Assembly (NCBI GenBank): GCA_023053685.1
Contig: JALIGW010000003.1
Coordinates: 43,532,496 to 43,596,495 of the forward strand
Reading direction: 5' to 3'
Length of the DNA: 64,000 nucleotides
Origin: Diadophis punctatus similis
Taxonomy: Eukaryota > Chordata > Lepidosauria > Squamata > Dipsadidae
Shown: piece after piece, positions 11,244 to 20,740 of the stretch
How positions within the stretch are numbered: the first letter of the stretch is position 1
Layout: each line of letters begins with the position of its first letter
Position numbers and translations under genes: made by a program
The notes under the pieces: model-generated
Databases searched by the model: none
The model's input: only the letters and a program-made list of their open reading frames with translations
Told to the model about the DNA's origin: nothing

Positions 11244-12181
11244 GAATTACAAAGCCTAAGTTTAGGAACTGTTCGATCAGTCCATTTTGGTTTCTCACAA
11301 TATGCTATTTTCCAACCTTAAATTCATTCTGTCCCATATCTACATCAGTCTGAAAACTGCTTTAAAATGCAATGTAAATATCACTGTACGTTTTTAGTAA
11401 TAGATGTGTTTTGGGGTGCAATTTTGCATAATGTGTCTAATATGTTTGTTCTCTACAAGCCCTTTTCCCAAGACTGATATGTTCTTGTAAGCTATTTCCA
11501 CTCATGAAAGTGCTACGTGTGCATTTTTTTTATCAGAGAAATACATGGGTGAGCAAAACTGAAGGATAGCTGCCTGTTGGTTCTATATTTGCTTCAGAAA
11601 TGCAAATGAGGAGATTCATATTAAGATGGGAACTGAACCTTCCCCCCCTCTCTTTCCCAACTCAGCACAATGATAAACTCTGCAGCTCTTTCCAGGCAGA
11701 GCTAGTGGCATGACATGTGGGACCATCTCCTAACTTAACTGTCAAGCCCCAGAGAAATCAAAAGACCCAGGCAATTCAAATGGGTATAAAGATGTATTGC
11801 AAGCTTACGCTGTCTACAAGAATCTGAACTACTAACGGTCCAAGCAAATTGGCAGTAAATAAGAGACAATGGAATTCAGGTGGGCTGGACTTAGGTCTCT
11901 TGTGGGCGTGAAGGGACTCATGATTGATGATGCCTTTGACCCCTCCCTCAGGCTCAGCCTGTTCATCTTTACATCAACACTTGTACTTGATTTGAGCAGC
12001 CCTCTGACTCATCAACCCTGTTCCAAATGATGCACCTCCTAGAGACTGATCTTACATAGGTGTCTTGGAAAAGAGAAAGCAAAGAGCTATCTATAGAGGA
12101 CAGAGGAAATATCCTTGAAGGAGAGGAGGAAGAGTGCTGCCCAGACAACAGTAAAATAAAAGAAATCTGAAGCCAGGACAG
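11244..12181. other. Unassigned non-coding sequence
   Basis: No gene recognised. TGTCAAGCCCCAGAG at about 11740 resembles an LTR terminus, but no matching other end or duplication was found. Confidence 0.4.
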
Positions 12182-12190
12182 AATTATAAC

Positions 12191-12463
12191 CAGTGGTGGG
12201 TTCCTACCAGTGCGGTCCTCTCTATAGCACCGATAGCAGCCCGCTGGTGATGTCACAGTACCGGTGCGGTCGGTTGCTGGTGCCTGGTCGCCGCCATTTT
12301 TAAAAAAAAAATTTAATTTTTTTAAAAAAATTTCTTCTGTGCATGCCCAGAAGCCGAGCTTCCGGCACTGCGCATGCGCTGCCTTCCTACCCCACAGTGA
12401 GTCCAAGCAGGGGAGGATGGCTGAGGGAGTGTGTGAGATGTTGAAAGAATGGGCGGCAGGACC
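12191..12463. mobile_element. hAT-like element lacking its right TIR
   Basis: The left end is CAGTGGTGGGTTCCTACC and the body matches the first part of the element at 35.65 kb (GCCGCCATTTTT, CTTCTGTGCATGCCCAGAAG, GCAGGGGAGGATGG). The right side stops at GGCGGCAGGACC without an inverted terminus. Even so, AATTATAAC occurs directly on both sides (12182-12190 and 12464-12472). Confidence 0.75.
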
Positions 12464-12472
12464 AATTATAAC

Positions 12473-12917
12473 GTACCTGAATCTCCCAGAAAAGCCCCTC
12501 CTTAGTTCATATGAAGAGAGAGACAGGAAAATCACATTTACACTTGCAAGATTCTATCACTATAACTTTACAATAGAAGTTGTATATATGATTTTGATTT
12601 CCTAGAGTGATCTACCTTGAAGGGTTGACATCTAGCTACTGCAGAAAAGAAGACAATCTGAACTGCTGTTCATCACCTATTCTTTCCCCTTTCTTAAGGA
12701 TAAATGGGGGAGGGAGGAGGAAAGGATAAACTGGCAGGGAAAGCAGGAACCGCAAGAGATGGAGCAGAAGTGGGCTGCAGATTGATCTGAGCAGCTCAGT
12801 GAAATAAGTGCTCATATGATCGTATAAGAATCAAAAAGAAAGAAACAAGAACCAGGGATCTCCCTTGGAGCTCTTTAGAGGAAAGGAGAGCTGTAAAGTG
12901 GTTAATATTGGAATAAT
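12473..12917. other. Unassigned non-coding sequence
   Basis: No repeat or gene recognised. Confidence 0.4.
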
Positions 12918-12926
12918 ATGTCCTTT

Positions 12927-13107
12927 CACTTCTTGGCCTTTTGGCCAGTAGTGGGTTCTAAAACCCGTTGCTACCGGCTCATGCGCGCGCATACACAGAA
13001 GCATCCCGGATGGGTGAGCGGAGCCTCCTGTCGCTGCCACTACCGATTCGCAGAACCAGGCCAAACCGGGAGCAACCCACCACTGCTTTTGGCTAAGATC
13101 AAGTTTA
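12927..13107 (+). pseudogene. U2 snRNA 5'-end fragment (split)
   Basis: Two blocks, 12927-12945 and 13094-13107, rejoin to about 33 bases that match the start of U2 spliceosomal RNA with a few differences. The rest of U2, including the branch-point recognition region, is absent, so it cannot act in splicing. It serves as the head of the composite SINE. Confidence 0.75.
12946..13085. mobile_element. hAT-like MITE inside the U2 head
   Basis: 140-bp element with ends CAGTAGTGGGTTC and CAACCCACCACTG and a perfect 8-bp duplication CTTTTGGC (12938-12945 and 13086-13093). The duplicated bases belong to the U2-like sequence, so the MITE came later than the SINE. Confidence 0.9.
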
Positions 13108-13275
13108 ACCCAGCTGCTATAGCCTAGAGGTAGAGCTCTTGCCTCACAATCAGGAGGTTGTGAGTTCGATCCTAGGTAGAGGCAGATGTAAGGGTCTCCT
13201 GCTTGGGCAGGGGGTTGGACTAGATGACCTGCAAGGTCCCTTCCGACTCTGTTAATCTGTTAATGTAAATGTCCT

Positions 13276-14744
13276 AACCATTTCACCCTGACAGAACTAC
13301 AGTATCTATTCAATTTGTGCCCTTCAACAACTGGCACTTGCATAGCATAATGGTATATTCACCTCTATGGAGAGAAATTGCAAGGGGGGGGGAAGCAATA
13401 TAAATCATAAATAGGATGTCTAACATAACATCATGAATAATCTCAATCAATCAGGACAGAAATAACTATTGCTGATTACTGTACAATACAGCTTTCTGAT
13501 AATGGTGAACTACTGTATGGCTGTTTTCTTTCTTTCTTTCTTTTTTTAAGGGATCAGTTTCAAAGCAGCAAGTGAATGCTCTACATATAAAAGCTGTAGG
13601 TTCAGCCAGGATTTCTTTATGCCTGGACCTGGACCTGGACCTGACCTGGACCATTTGGTGCTGGCTGCTCTTGAACGCTGAGCAGTATGTTACATCGTGG
13701 GAGTGATCAATGAGTTAGATGCCAAGTCTGATTTGGTCATGTCCACATTTGGTAATGTCCTTTGATAAACATTGAATAGCTGTTGTACATTGCAAATCTC
13801 ACTGAGATACTTGGAATAAATAAAAAACACCATTAGTGTAAATGAGGAGTAATAAAGGCTCCAAGCAACAGTTAGTTTTTAATGAAATTTATTTGATGTC
13901 GGTGGAGATCAACTGGAGAAATAATAGAAGAAACAGAGTGTTGCCCTTTTATCAAATCTAAGTGGCCTTCAAACCCTTCGGGAGATCCTCCTTTATTCCT
14001 GTGGCAATAACAGTAACAGAATCTCTGTGTTGAGACAAAAGCAAGGAAACCTTGTTCACAAACAGATAGAAAGATTGGCGAATGATCAGTCTATGAGACA
14101 CTTTTAAATTGAATTACTTACTTGCTGTAATCGTCTACTTTTTCTTGGGAAATCAAGGGCAATTCTAGTTAACACATTGTAGATAGGACTTGGCTGGGTA
14201 CAGCCTTTCTGTTGCTTTTGCCATCATTTCACTCCTAGACTTCAATATATTGTATTATCTTTCCCCTGAAGTTCTTTCTCATCCACAACATACTTGCTGA
14301 CTTATTATATCAATGTTCCTTCCAAAAAGAACAGATACCCCAATTGCACAAAGGGGCTGCAGCCAACAAAACAGCGTTATACTTTAGAAATGAACAAGGT
14401 GGATACGGATACATATAAAAGGATATAAATCTAAAACTAATGCCTTAAATAAAAATAAAATATATCTTACTCTTGTGAGCAATATTGTCCACAGATGAAC
14501 TGCAGGTGTGCTCAGTCCCCTGTCTAGAAGCTGACTATTGATGGACTCAATAGTCCATCAAATTCAAATCTCTTGCTCCTCCTTTCTATGATTCTTTATC
14601 ATTAACCTAGACCTGCACTGGAAACACCTTTCATAAGCTGATATCCACCAGCTATCAGTATTGATGTGTAAGATAGCTTATTGATAGGAAATGATGTTTT
14701 TAAACATATGACCATTGAAAACATGGGTATCCACACAGGTAGAC
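13276..14744. other. Unassigned sequence with short simple repeats
   Basis: A short (TTTC)n run is at 13527-13545 and imperfect GGACCT repeats are at 13625-13652. No gene or repeat family was recognised in the rest. Confidence 0.45.
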
Positions 14745-14957
14745 CAGTTTTGGGTGGTGGTTAAGCATCAAACTAGAAACCAAGAGATCTTGAATTCTAG
14801 CCCTGATGGCTAGTTGGGTAACCTTGGGCCAGTCATTTTCTCTCAGCCCTAGGAATGGCAAACTTCTTTTGAAAAATATTGCTAAGAAAACTGCAGGGAC
14901 TTGTCCAGGCAGCTCCCAGGAATTGGACATGATGGAGCAGAAGAAGAAGAAAAATCC
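14745..14957 (+). mobile_element. tRNA-derived SINE with BovB-like tail
   Basis: A tRNA-like head with GGTGGTTAAGC and a decayed B-box region (CTTGAATTCTAGCCC) is followed by ACCTTGGGCCAGTCA and TTGCTAAGAAAACTGCAGGG, then GGAATTGGACATGATGG and a GAA-rich tail. The last blocks resemble BovB/RTE 3' ends, so this is probably a Squam1-like SINE. It is old and diverged. Confidence 0.65.
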
Positions 14958-15359
14958 ACATAGAGGAGAAAGAGAGGCAAATAAAATATGTGAGATGATG
15001 TCTTCACATCAATGCTGTGACTCACATATTTGTGCCACATATCCAGTTGCAAGTACATAATAGTAATGTTGGTATGACCACATCAGGAGATATCAACTGG
15101 CAACAGTGGGCTTAGTGTAGATGTCATTGAATCCACCCATTGGAGGTTCAAAACTGAAATTCTTATTTAACTTTTCCATGGAATATGGAAATGGATTGCA
15201 TGTTTAGGTGTTCAGCTAGGCCAGATCACCCTTTAACTCTAAAAGGCTTCCTATCATATAATACTTTCATTCAAAGTCATCAAGTCTTAAAGTTGTAGAT
15301 ACTAATTTTAAAAAATTCTGCTCAAATTTTGACCAATATCAAGAGTAAAGTATGTACTT
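14958..15359. other. Unassigned non-coding sequence
   Basis: Nothing recognised before the GT repeat. Confidence 0.4.
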
Positions 15360-15384
15360 TGTGTGTGTGTGTGTGTGTGTGTGT
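15360..15384. repeat. (GT)n microsatellite, left half
   Basis: About 12 GT units directly abutting the fold-back element. Confidence 0.95.
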
Positions 15385-15726
15385 CAGAGGTGGGATCCTA
15401 CCTCTGATTGCCGGTGCAGTTAATTGCTGACTTCGCGGCAGAGCCGAAGACTCTGCTCAAGCCTGCTCCCGTTCGCGGAGCGGGAGCATTTCCCGGGCGC
15501 TTTCCGTGCCTGCATGGATGCCGCCAATTGCGTTCTTTTGCCCTCTGCGCATGGGGCCATGCGCGGAGGGCAAAAGAACGCCATTGGCGGCATCCATGCG
15601 GGTTGGGAAAGCACCCGGGAAAGGCTACCGCTCCGCGAACGGGAGCAGGCTCGAGCAGAGTCTTCGGCTCTGCCGCGAAGTCAGCAATTAACCGCACCGG
15701 CAATCAGAGGTAGGATCCCACCTCTG
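15385..15726. mobile_element. 342-bp near-perfect palindromic MITE
   Basis: Ends CAGAGGTGGGATCCTACC and GGTAGGATCCCACCTCTG are exact inverse complements, and the whole 342 bp folds back on itself about a centre near 15555/15556 with few mismatches. It lies inside a GT repeat, so its target duplication (GTGTGTGT and GTGCGTGT) blends into the microsatellite. The similar 101-residue frames on opposite strands follow from the palindrome and are not genes. The termini resemble the other CAGnGGTGGGTTC hAT-like elements here. Confidence 0.88.

Positions 15727-15776
<50 letters not shown>
15727..15776. repeat. (GT)n microsatellite, right half
   Basis: Nearly pure GT units on the other side of the palindrome. 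Confidence 0.95.
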
Positions 15777-15780
<4 letters not shown>

Positions 15781-16394
15781 ATCCTGATATGTACCGTACA
15801 AATGTATTTGCATGAATATAAGATCTTGAGAACTCAATAGGTGTTAAAACTTGTAAAAGGATAGGTTTACCTTTTGCACTAAACTACATCACCAGTTTGT
15901 TTTCAGGCATTTTAAAGCATAGGGAACTGTCAAAAAATAGAGCCTTCATTGTGCTGATGGTGTGGTTTCTTTTTCCTCTTTCCACTTTTCAGCTTTATCA
16001 AGTCATCATACAAATAAGTTATTTATAAAATATCTACCCAAAATTGCCTTGGCAGTCATTCTGCCTTTTATAGACTGTCAAGCTCATAAACTAAAAGTTG
16101 CCACAAAAGATGCTAACTCTGCCTTGGGGATTGGGTGGGGTGGATAGATGAGGAATGTCCTAGTGCAGAACATAAAACTTTCAGAGTTCAAGCAAATATT
16201 TACAGGTTTCAAGACAAATAAAATGTATAAACATGGTTATGAGTATATGAAATGGTTCCGAATACATGGGGACATTAGGACAGGAACGGTAAGCACACTG
16301 GTGCATTTATGCACGCCCCTTACAGACCTCTTAGGAATGGGGTGAGGTCAATGGTAGTCTAAGGTTAAAGTTTGGGAGGTTTGGGGAAGAAACT
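15777..16394. other. Unassigned non-coding sequence
   Basis: No recognised feature before the Rex1-like LINE. Confidence 0.4.
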
Positions 16395-17800
16395 AGAGTC
16401 AGGTAATGTATTCCAGGCATTGACCACTCTGTTGCTGAAGTCGTACTGTATTTTTGCAATCAAGTTTAGAGTGGTTTACATTAAGTTTGTATCTATTGTG
16501 TGCTCGTGTATTGTTGCAGTTGAAGCTGAAGTAGTCATTGACAGGTAGGACATTGTAGCAGATAATTTTGTGTGCTACACTTTGGTCAGATTGAAGGCAG
16601 CATAGTTCTAAATTGTCTAGGCCCAAAATTTCAAGTCTGGTGGCATAAGGTATTATGTTGCGAACAGAGGAGTGGAGGACTCTTCTTGTGAAATATCTCT
16701 GGACATTCTCAATTGTATTAATGTCCAATATGTAGTCCAGACAGATGAGCTGTATTCAAGAATTGGTCTAGCAAAAGTTTTATATGCTCTGGTTAAAAGT
16801 ACAATATTACCAGAGAACAAGCTGCGCAAGATTAGGTTAACAACTCTTAATGCCTTTTTGGCAATGCTGTTGCAGTGGGCTCTGGCACTTAGATAATTTG
16901 AGATGAGTACTCCAAGGTCCTTAACTGAGTGGGGATCGTCAACAAGGACGTGATCATCTAGCTTGTATTTTATGTTCTGATTATTTTTGCCAATGTGTAA
17001 GACTAAGCATTTGTTGATTGAGATTTGAAGTTGCCACTTGTTTGACCATTCTGATACATAGTCAAGGTCTTTTTGAAGGGTAGCAGCATTGTCGGTGGTG
17101 TTGAATAGTTTTACATCATCAGCAAAGAGGACGCAGTTGCTTTTAATATGATTGCAAAGGTCGTTTATGTAGAGTATAAAGAGTGTTGTCCCTAAGACGC
17201 TTCCTTGGGGGACACCACTGTTAACAGGTACAGGATTTGATAGAGCGCTTCCTATTTTGACCACTTGTTGCCTGTTTGACAGGAACACAGTTATCCATTT
17301 ATAAAGGGTCCAGAAATACCATAAGATTTTAGTTTTAGAAGTAGTTTGTTGTGTACCTCTGAGTCAAAGGCTTTGCAGAATTCTATGTAAATTGTGTCTA
17401 TTGCTTTGCCCTGGTCGAGTTGTGTAGTCCATATGTTTTTACAGTGTAGGAGTTGCAGATTATAGGATTTTTTTTTTCTGAAACCAAATTGTTTGTTAGA
17501 GAGTAGGTTATTTGTCTCTAAGTGGAGGGTAATGGATTGTTTAATGATTGATTCCATGACTTTGCAGGTGACGCAACATAAGGAGATTGGTCTGTAATTT
17601 TCAACTAGGCTGGGGTCTCCCTTTTTGAAGATAGGGATGACCATGGCTAGTGACCATAGGTAAGGAGCTGGTCCTGAAAGATTTTTCAAAAATTATGCTC
17701 AGAGGTTCTGCTAGGGCAGTGGAAAGTTTTTTTAAGAAGTAGGCACATAGTCCATGATGTCCAATGGATAGAGATGGTTTTAGACTGTGTAGTGCATTTA
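16395..17800 (-). mobile_element. Rex1-like (CR1/Jockey group) LINE fragment
   Basis: A minus-strand non-LTR retrotransposon fragment covering most of an RT domain and the C-terminal region. RT motifs identify it, and phrases such as AMVIPIFKKGDPSLVENYRP and NSGVPQGSVLG are typical of the Rex/Babar branch in squamates. The 5' part and endonuclease are missing. Nothing shows a recent TSD. Confidence 0.8.
16399..17689 (-). pseudogene. Rex1-like ORF2: RT and C-terminus, frameshifted
   Basis: Three open segments make up one decayed polyprotein. The first (17689 to 17291) has FKKGDPSLVENYRPISL, KQFGFRKKKS and FCKAFDSEVHNKLL. It ends at a stop just after GPFING, where one missing base shifts the frame. 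The second (17288 to 16653) has FLSNRQQVVKIG, NSGVPQGSVLGTTLF, the active site VLFADDVKLF (FADD at 17115-17126) and TFARPILEYSSSVW. A further shift leads to the third (to 16399), with IENVQRYFTRRV. The catalytic residues remain, but the frame is broken at least twice, so it is non-functional. Confidence 0.85.
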
Positions 17801-18448
17801 TTTTAAAGATTCATAAGGGACATGTGTATTGGCTTCAACGGACTATACAGTTGCTAGAATTCGTCCATGCATACAAATAAGGTATGGGGATTATTTAAGA
17901 CATCAATTTATTGCTCTACTGTTTATCAATATAAAAGGCTCTTCAAAATGCCCCTGAAATACAGAAACCTACGGATCCTACTGTTGAACTAAAGTCCTTG
18001 TCGTCCATCATTGAGCTGGAAGAAAAATATGCCATCATGAAATCTCCTGCTCCTATTGATATGATCCTCTATTGCATCTGTTCTGATTCCCAGCCAAATG
18101 GTGCTCTCCTGATTTTGCTTATGCAGCATGGGATCAGCAAAGTGATTGATCATTCAGCTTTGCTTTCCTCCTTCTTTGTGCAACACTAAAGAATCTGCCA
18201 ATCATGGCGATGCAGCAGAAAAGGAACAGCTGCAAGACTCACCGTCCATCACTGCTGAGAGAAAACTGAGAGCAGATTTGGTACAGTAGTTGATGTCCTT
18301 CCTTAGGCATGGAAACCTCATTCTCTCCCAGCCCACTCTAGCCTAGCCCACCTCACAGATTTCTTACAACAAGAGGAGGGATCATTGTGTACATACCCCA
18401 TTGTTGAGCTGTATAAAACAAAGGTGGGACATCTTCCAAATAAATCTG
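17801..18448. other. Unassigned non-coding sequence
   Basis: A 63-codon plus-strand frame at 17998-18189 has no recognisable domain and no splice context that can be defended. It is probably non-coding. Confidence 0.4.
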
Positions 18449-18863
18449 TGTCAGGTTCCAAATAGCATCGGAAATTAAATCAGAGTCTGAGGCAAAGTAT
18501 TCCTCAAAGTTCCAATTTATTAGCAGAGCCATGTTGGCACATCTGGGAGAAACCCAAATCTGAAGTCCCAGGGGTTTCTCCACCCAGTTGAAAGTTCAAG
18601 CCCTTGTCGTCAAACCCCCAAGTCCATCACCTTGACCAATCTTCATCTGCCAACTTGGCAGCAACTCCCATCTCCTTCCGTGCAGGTGCAGGAGTGCAAA
18701 GACAAAGGATGACCTTGACAAACTAGAAGGAATTTGTTATGGCTACATGCAGACATCCCTCATGCAATGACCCCTCCCAAATTCCCATAGCAAAGAATAC
18801 ATTTTAAAATAGCATAAAGTGTGGCAGGCCAAAGACCCCAAGTAAAATGGCTTCGGCCTGACA
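18449..18863 (-). repeat. Putative solo LTR, minus strand
   Basis: The segment begins TGTCAGG and ends CCTGACA, a 7-bp inverted terminus of the TG...CA type. A minus-strand AATAAA (plus 18516-18521) lies about 70 bp from one end, as expected for an R-U5 junction. The flanks ATCTG and CTCTA do not match, so a target duplication is not visible. The family is not known to me; Gypsy or ERV origin are both possible. Confidence 0.45.
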
Positions 18864-19542
18864 CTCTATATACCTGTGCCACAATCCTGCCTCTGCAATT
18901 ATCTTGTCATGACCAAAGATGTTTGGAATGAAATTATAAACAGAGACCAAAGACCTTTTCAGTCCATAAGAGGGATAACTCTTCAAAAATTGTACAGAAT
19001 GGAATCACTTGGGAAAGAGCTAATAAATTAAAAAATCAAGTCAGAAAATGGGACAGAGCTGGCCTGAGGCCCCAGAGTAAATTTTGGGTAGTGACTTGGA
19101 ATGCTACTGACTACTCTGTTCTAAGCCCATCCTTTCTCTGCCTCACATAACTTAACACAGACCATATGGAATCTGCTTTGTGCTTCCCAAATCCACACTG
19201 ACACAACTTGAGGAGGAGAGCTGAAGCATGTTCAGACACTGCACATTACTTTGTTACCCGGACAAAATTGCAACCCTTCCTATAGCCCCTGCCAGTAAAA
19301 CAGTTGGGAAGAATTTCATAAACTATGTTTGGCATGTTTTCCTACCTTGTTTTTTTAAAAAACACAGAGTTATGAAGGGACCTGAGTCACATGCAATACT
19401 CCAATTTACTTGCTCACATGCAATTTACTTAGAATTTTGCTCCCTTCTTTTCCTTTGGGGGGTGTATGAGTAACAAATGCTAATTTACATTCCTCCATGT
19501 TGTGTTTGAGAACCAATGAGGGGTTCAGTTCCATCAATCCAC
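18864..19542. other. Unassigned non-coding sequence
   Basis: Nothing recognised. Confidence 0.4.
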
Positions 19543-19544
19543 TA

Positions 19545-19936
19545 CAGGTAGTCGTCGACTTATAACCATAATTGAGCCCAACATTTCTGTTGTTAAGTGA
19601 AACATGTATTGAGTTTTGCCCCATTTTACGACTTTTATTGCCACAGGCATTATGTGAAACGTTGAAGTTGTTAAGTTAGTAACACGTTTATTAAGTGAAT
19701 CTGGCTTCCCCACTGACTTTGCTTGTCAGAAGGTCACAGAAGGTGGCCACATGACCCCAGGACACTGCAATCGTCATAAATATGAGTCAGTTCCCAAGCA
19801 TCTGAATGTTGATCATGTGACCATGGGGATACTGCAATGGTCATAAGTGTGAAAAATGGTCATAAATCACTTTTTTCAATCCTGTTGTAACTTCAAACGG
19901 TCACTAAATGAACTGTTGTAAGTCGAGGACTACCTG
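19545..19936. mobile_element. Mariner-like MITE with TA duplication
   Basis: 392 bp between inverted ends CAGGTAGTCGTCGACTTA and TAAGTCGAGGACTACCTG, with TA on each side (19543-19544 and 19937-19938), the hallmark of Tc1/mariner insertion. The interior has subterminal blocks such as GTCATAAATATGAGTCAG and GTCATAAGTGTGAAAAATGG. There is no transposase frame, so it needs an enzyme in trans. Confidence 0.88.
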
Positions 19937-20034
19937 TATTTCAGCCAACAAGGGCCAAACAATTAAAGATTTGCAGTACTGCTGACTGAGCAACCTAGCA
20001 TTACTGCACAATTCTGATTGCTCACACTTTAGAG

Positions 20035-20732
20035 CAGGGGTGTCAAACTCAAGGCCCGTGGGCCGGATCCGGACCGTGAGGTGCTTAGATATGGCCCACA
20101 GGGCTGCCCTGGAAACAGCAAAGGCCAGCTGTGCCTTTGCCAGCAAAGTGGAGCTCAGGAGGGCTGCATGCAGCCCTCCCGAGCTCTGTTTTCAGTTGCG
20201 ACAGCCTCCTGCAGCTCAGGTGTGGGTTCTACTTACCTTCCCCACCTGTTCGCATCGTGATGGAAGTGCTCACTTCACTCGCGCGCGCGTGAGCGTCACT
20301 TCCCAGAAATGACTCTCTGCGCATGTGCAGTACTAAAAAAAGCTTCTGCACATGCGCAGAAGCAAAAAACAAGATGGTGTCTCCTACGGCGCTGCCAAAA
20401 GAACTGGCTCAGGGGTGTGGCAGGTCTGGGTCGCTGCCAGTTCCAGCAACCCAGGCCACCATGTTACTACTGGTTCTTTAGAACTGGTCCAAACCAGGAG
20501 GAACCCACCTCTGCTGCAGCCCTCTGCCAGCAAAAATGGAGCTTGGGAGGGCCGTTTTCACTGGCAGAGAGCTGCAGGAGGCCATCACACCCAAAACCGG
20601 AGCCCAGGAGGGCCGTGTGCGGGCTGCAGAATGTTGAGCTGGCCACACCCAGCCCAATCACACCCTCTTGGGCCCCCGAGGTCAAACACAACCCTGATGT
20701 GGCCCTCAGTAAAATTGAATTTGACACCCCTG
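20035..20732. mobile_element. hAT-like element (CAGGGGTGTCAAA family) with nested MITE
   Basis: Ends CAGGGGTGTCAAACTC and GAATTTGACACCCCTG with a perfect 8-bp duplication CTTTAGAG (20027-20034 and 20733-20740), fitting the nTCTAGAn-like site preference of hAT elements. The interior includes GGGCCGGATCC and GGGAGGGCC segments and a nested MITE at 20217-20513. The open frames across it are not genes. Confidence 0.9.
20217..20513. mobile_element. Nested hAT-like MITE (CAGnGGTGGGTTC family)
   Basis: 297 bp with ends CAGGTGTGGGTTC and GAACCCACCTCTG. The flanks CTGCAGCT and CTGCAGCC match in 7 of 8 bases (20209-20216 and 20514-20521). It sits in the host hAT element, so it is the younger of the two. 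Confidence 0.85.
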
Positions 20733-20740
20733 CTTTAGAG

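Larger units (their letters stand above)
12925..13268 (+). mobile_element. Composite U2 snRNA-tRNA-CR1 retrosequence (SINE-like)
   Basis: Three parts lie in one line once the hAT MITE at 12946-13085 is removed. (1) A head matching the 5' end of U2 snRNA: CTTCTTGGCCTTTTGGC then TAAGATCAAG, with differences that look like CpG decay. (2) A tRNA-like unit with an A-box-like TAGCCTAGAGG (13120-13130) and a B-box-like GAGTTCGATCC (13162-13172). (3) A tail from 13192 with GGGGTTGGACTAGATGACCT and TTAATCTG units, the same as the CR1 3' end at 3.2 kb. ATGTCCT lies directly on both sides (12918-12924 and 13269-13275), suggesting a single insertion event. It encodes no protein. Confidence 0.75.

Noticed and set aside
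10598..11353. Several overlapping frames on both strands
   Set aside because: They lie in a GC-rich MITE and shift with its internal repeats.
11740..12060. Possible minus-strand LTR starting TGTCAAGCCCC
   Set aside because: No partner terminus, target duplication or polyadenylation signal in the right place.
12927..13107. Functional U2 snRNA gene
   Set aside because: Only about 33 bases of U2 are present and they are split by a MITE; no snRNA promoter elements seen.
13108..13180. Functional tRNA gene
   Set aside because: The A and B boxes are present, but the unit is fused to a CR1 tail and U2 head and does not give a clean cloverleaf.
15398..15713. Similar 101-residue frames on opposite strands
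   Set aside because: Both come from the palindromic MITE; symmetry produces matching frames without selection.
17998..18189. Possible single exon (63 codons)
   Set aside because: No family recognised and no convincing splice-site context; chance is enough.
18353..18583. 76-codon minus-strand frame
   Set aside because: It overlaps the end of a putative LTR and has no domain.
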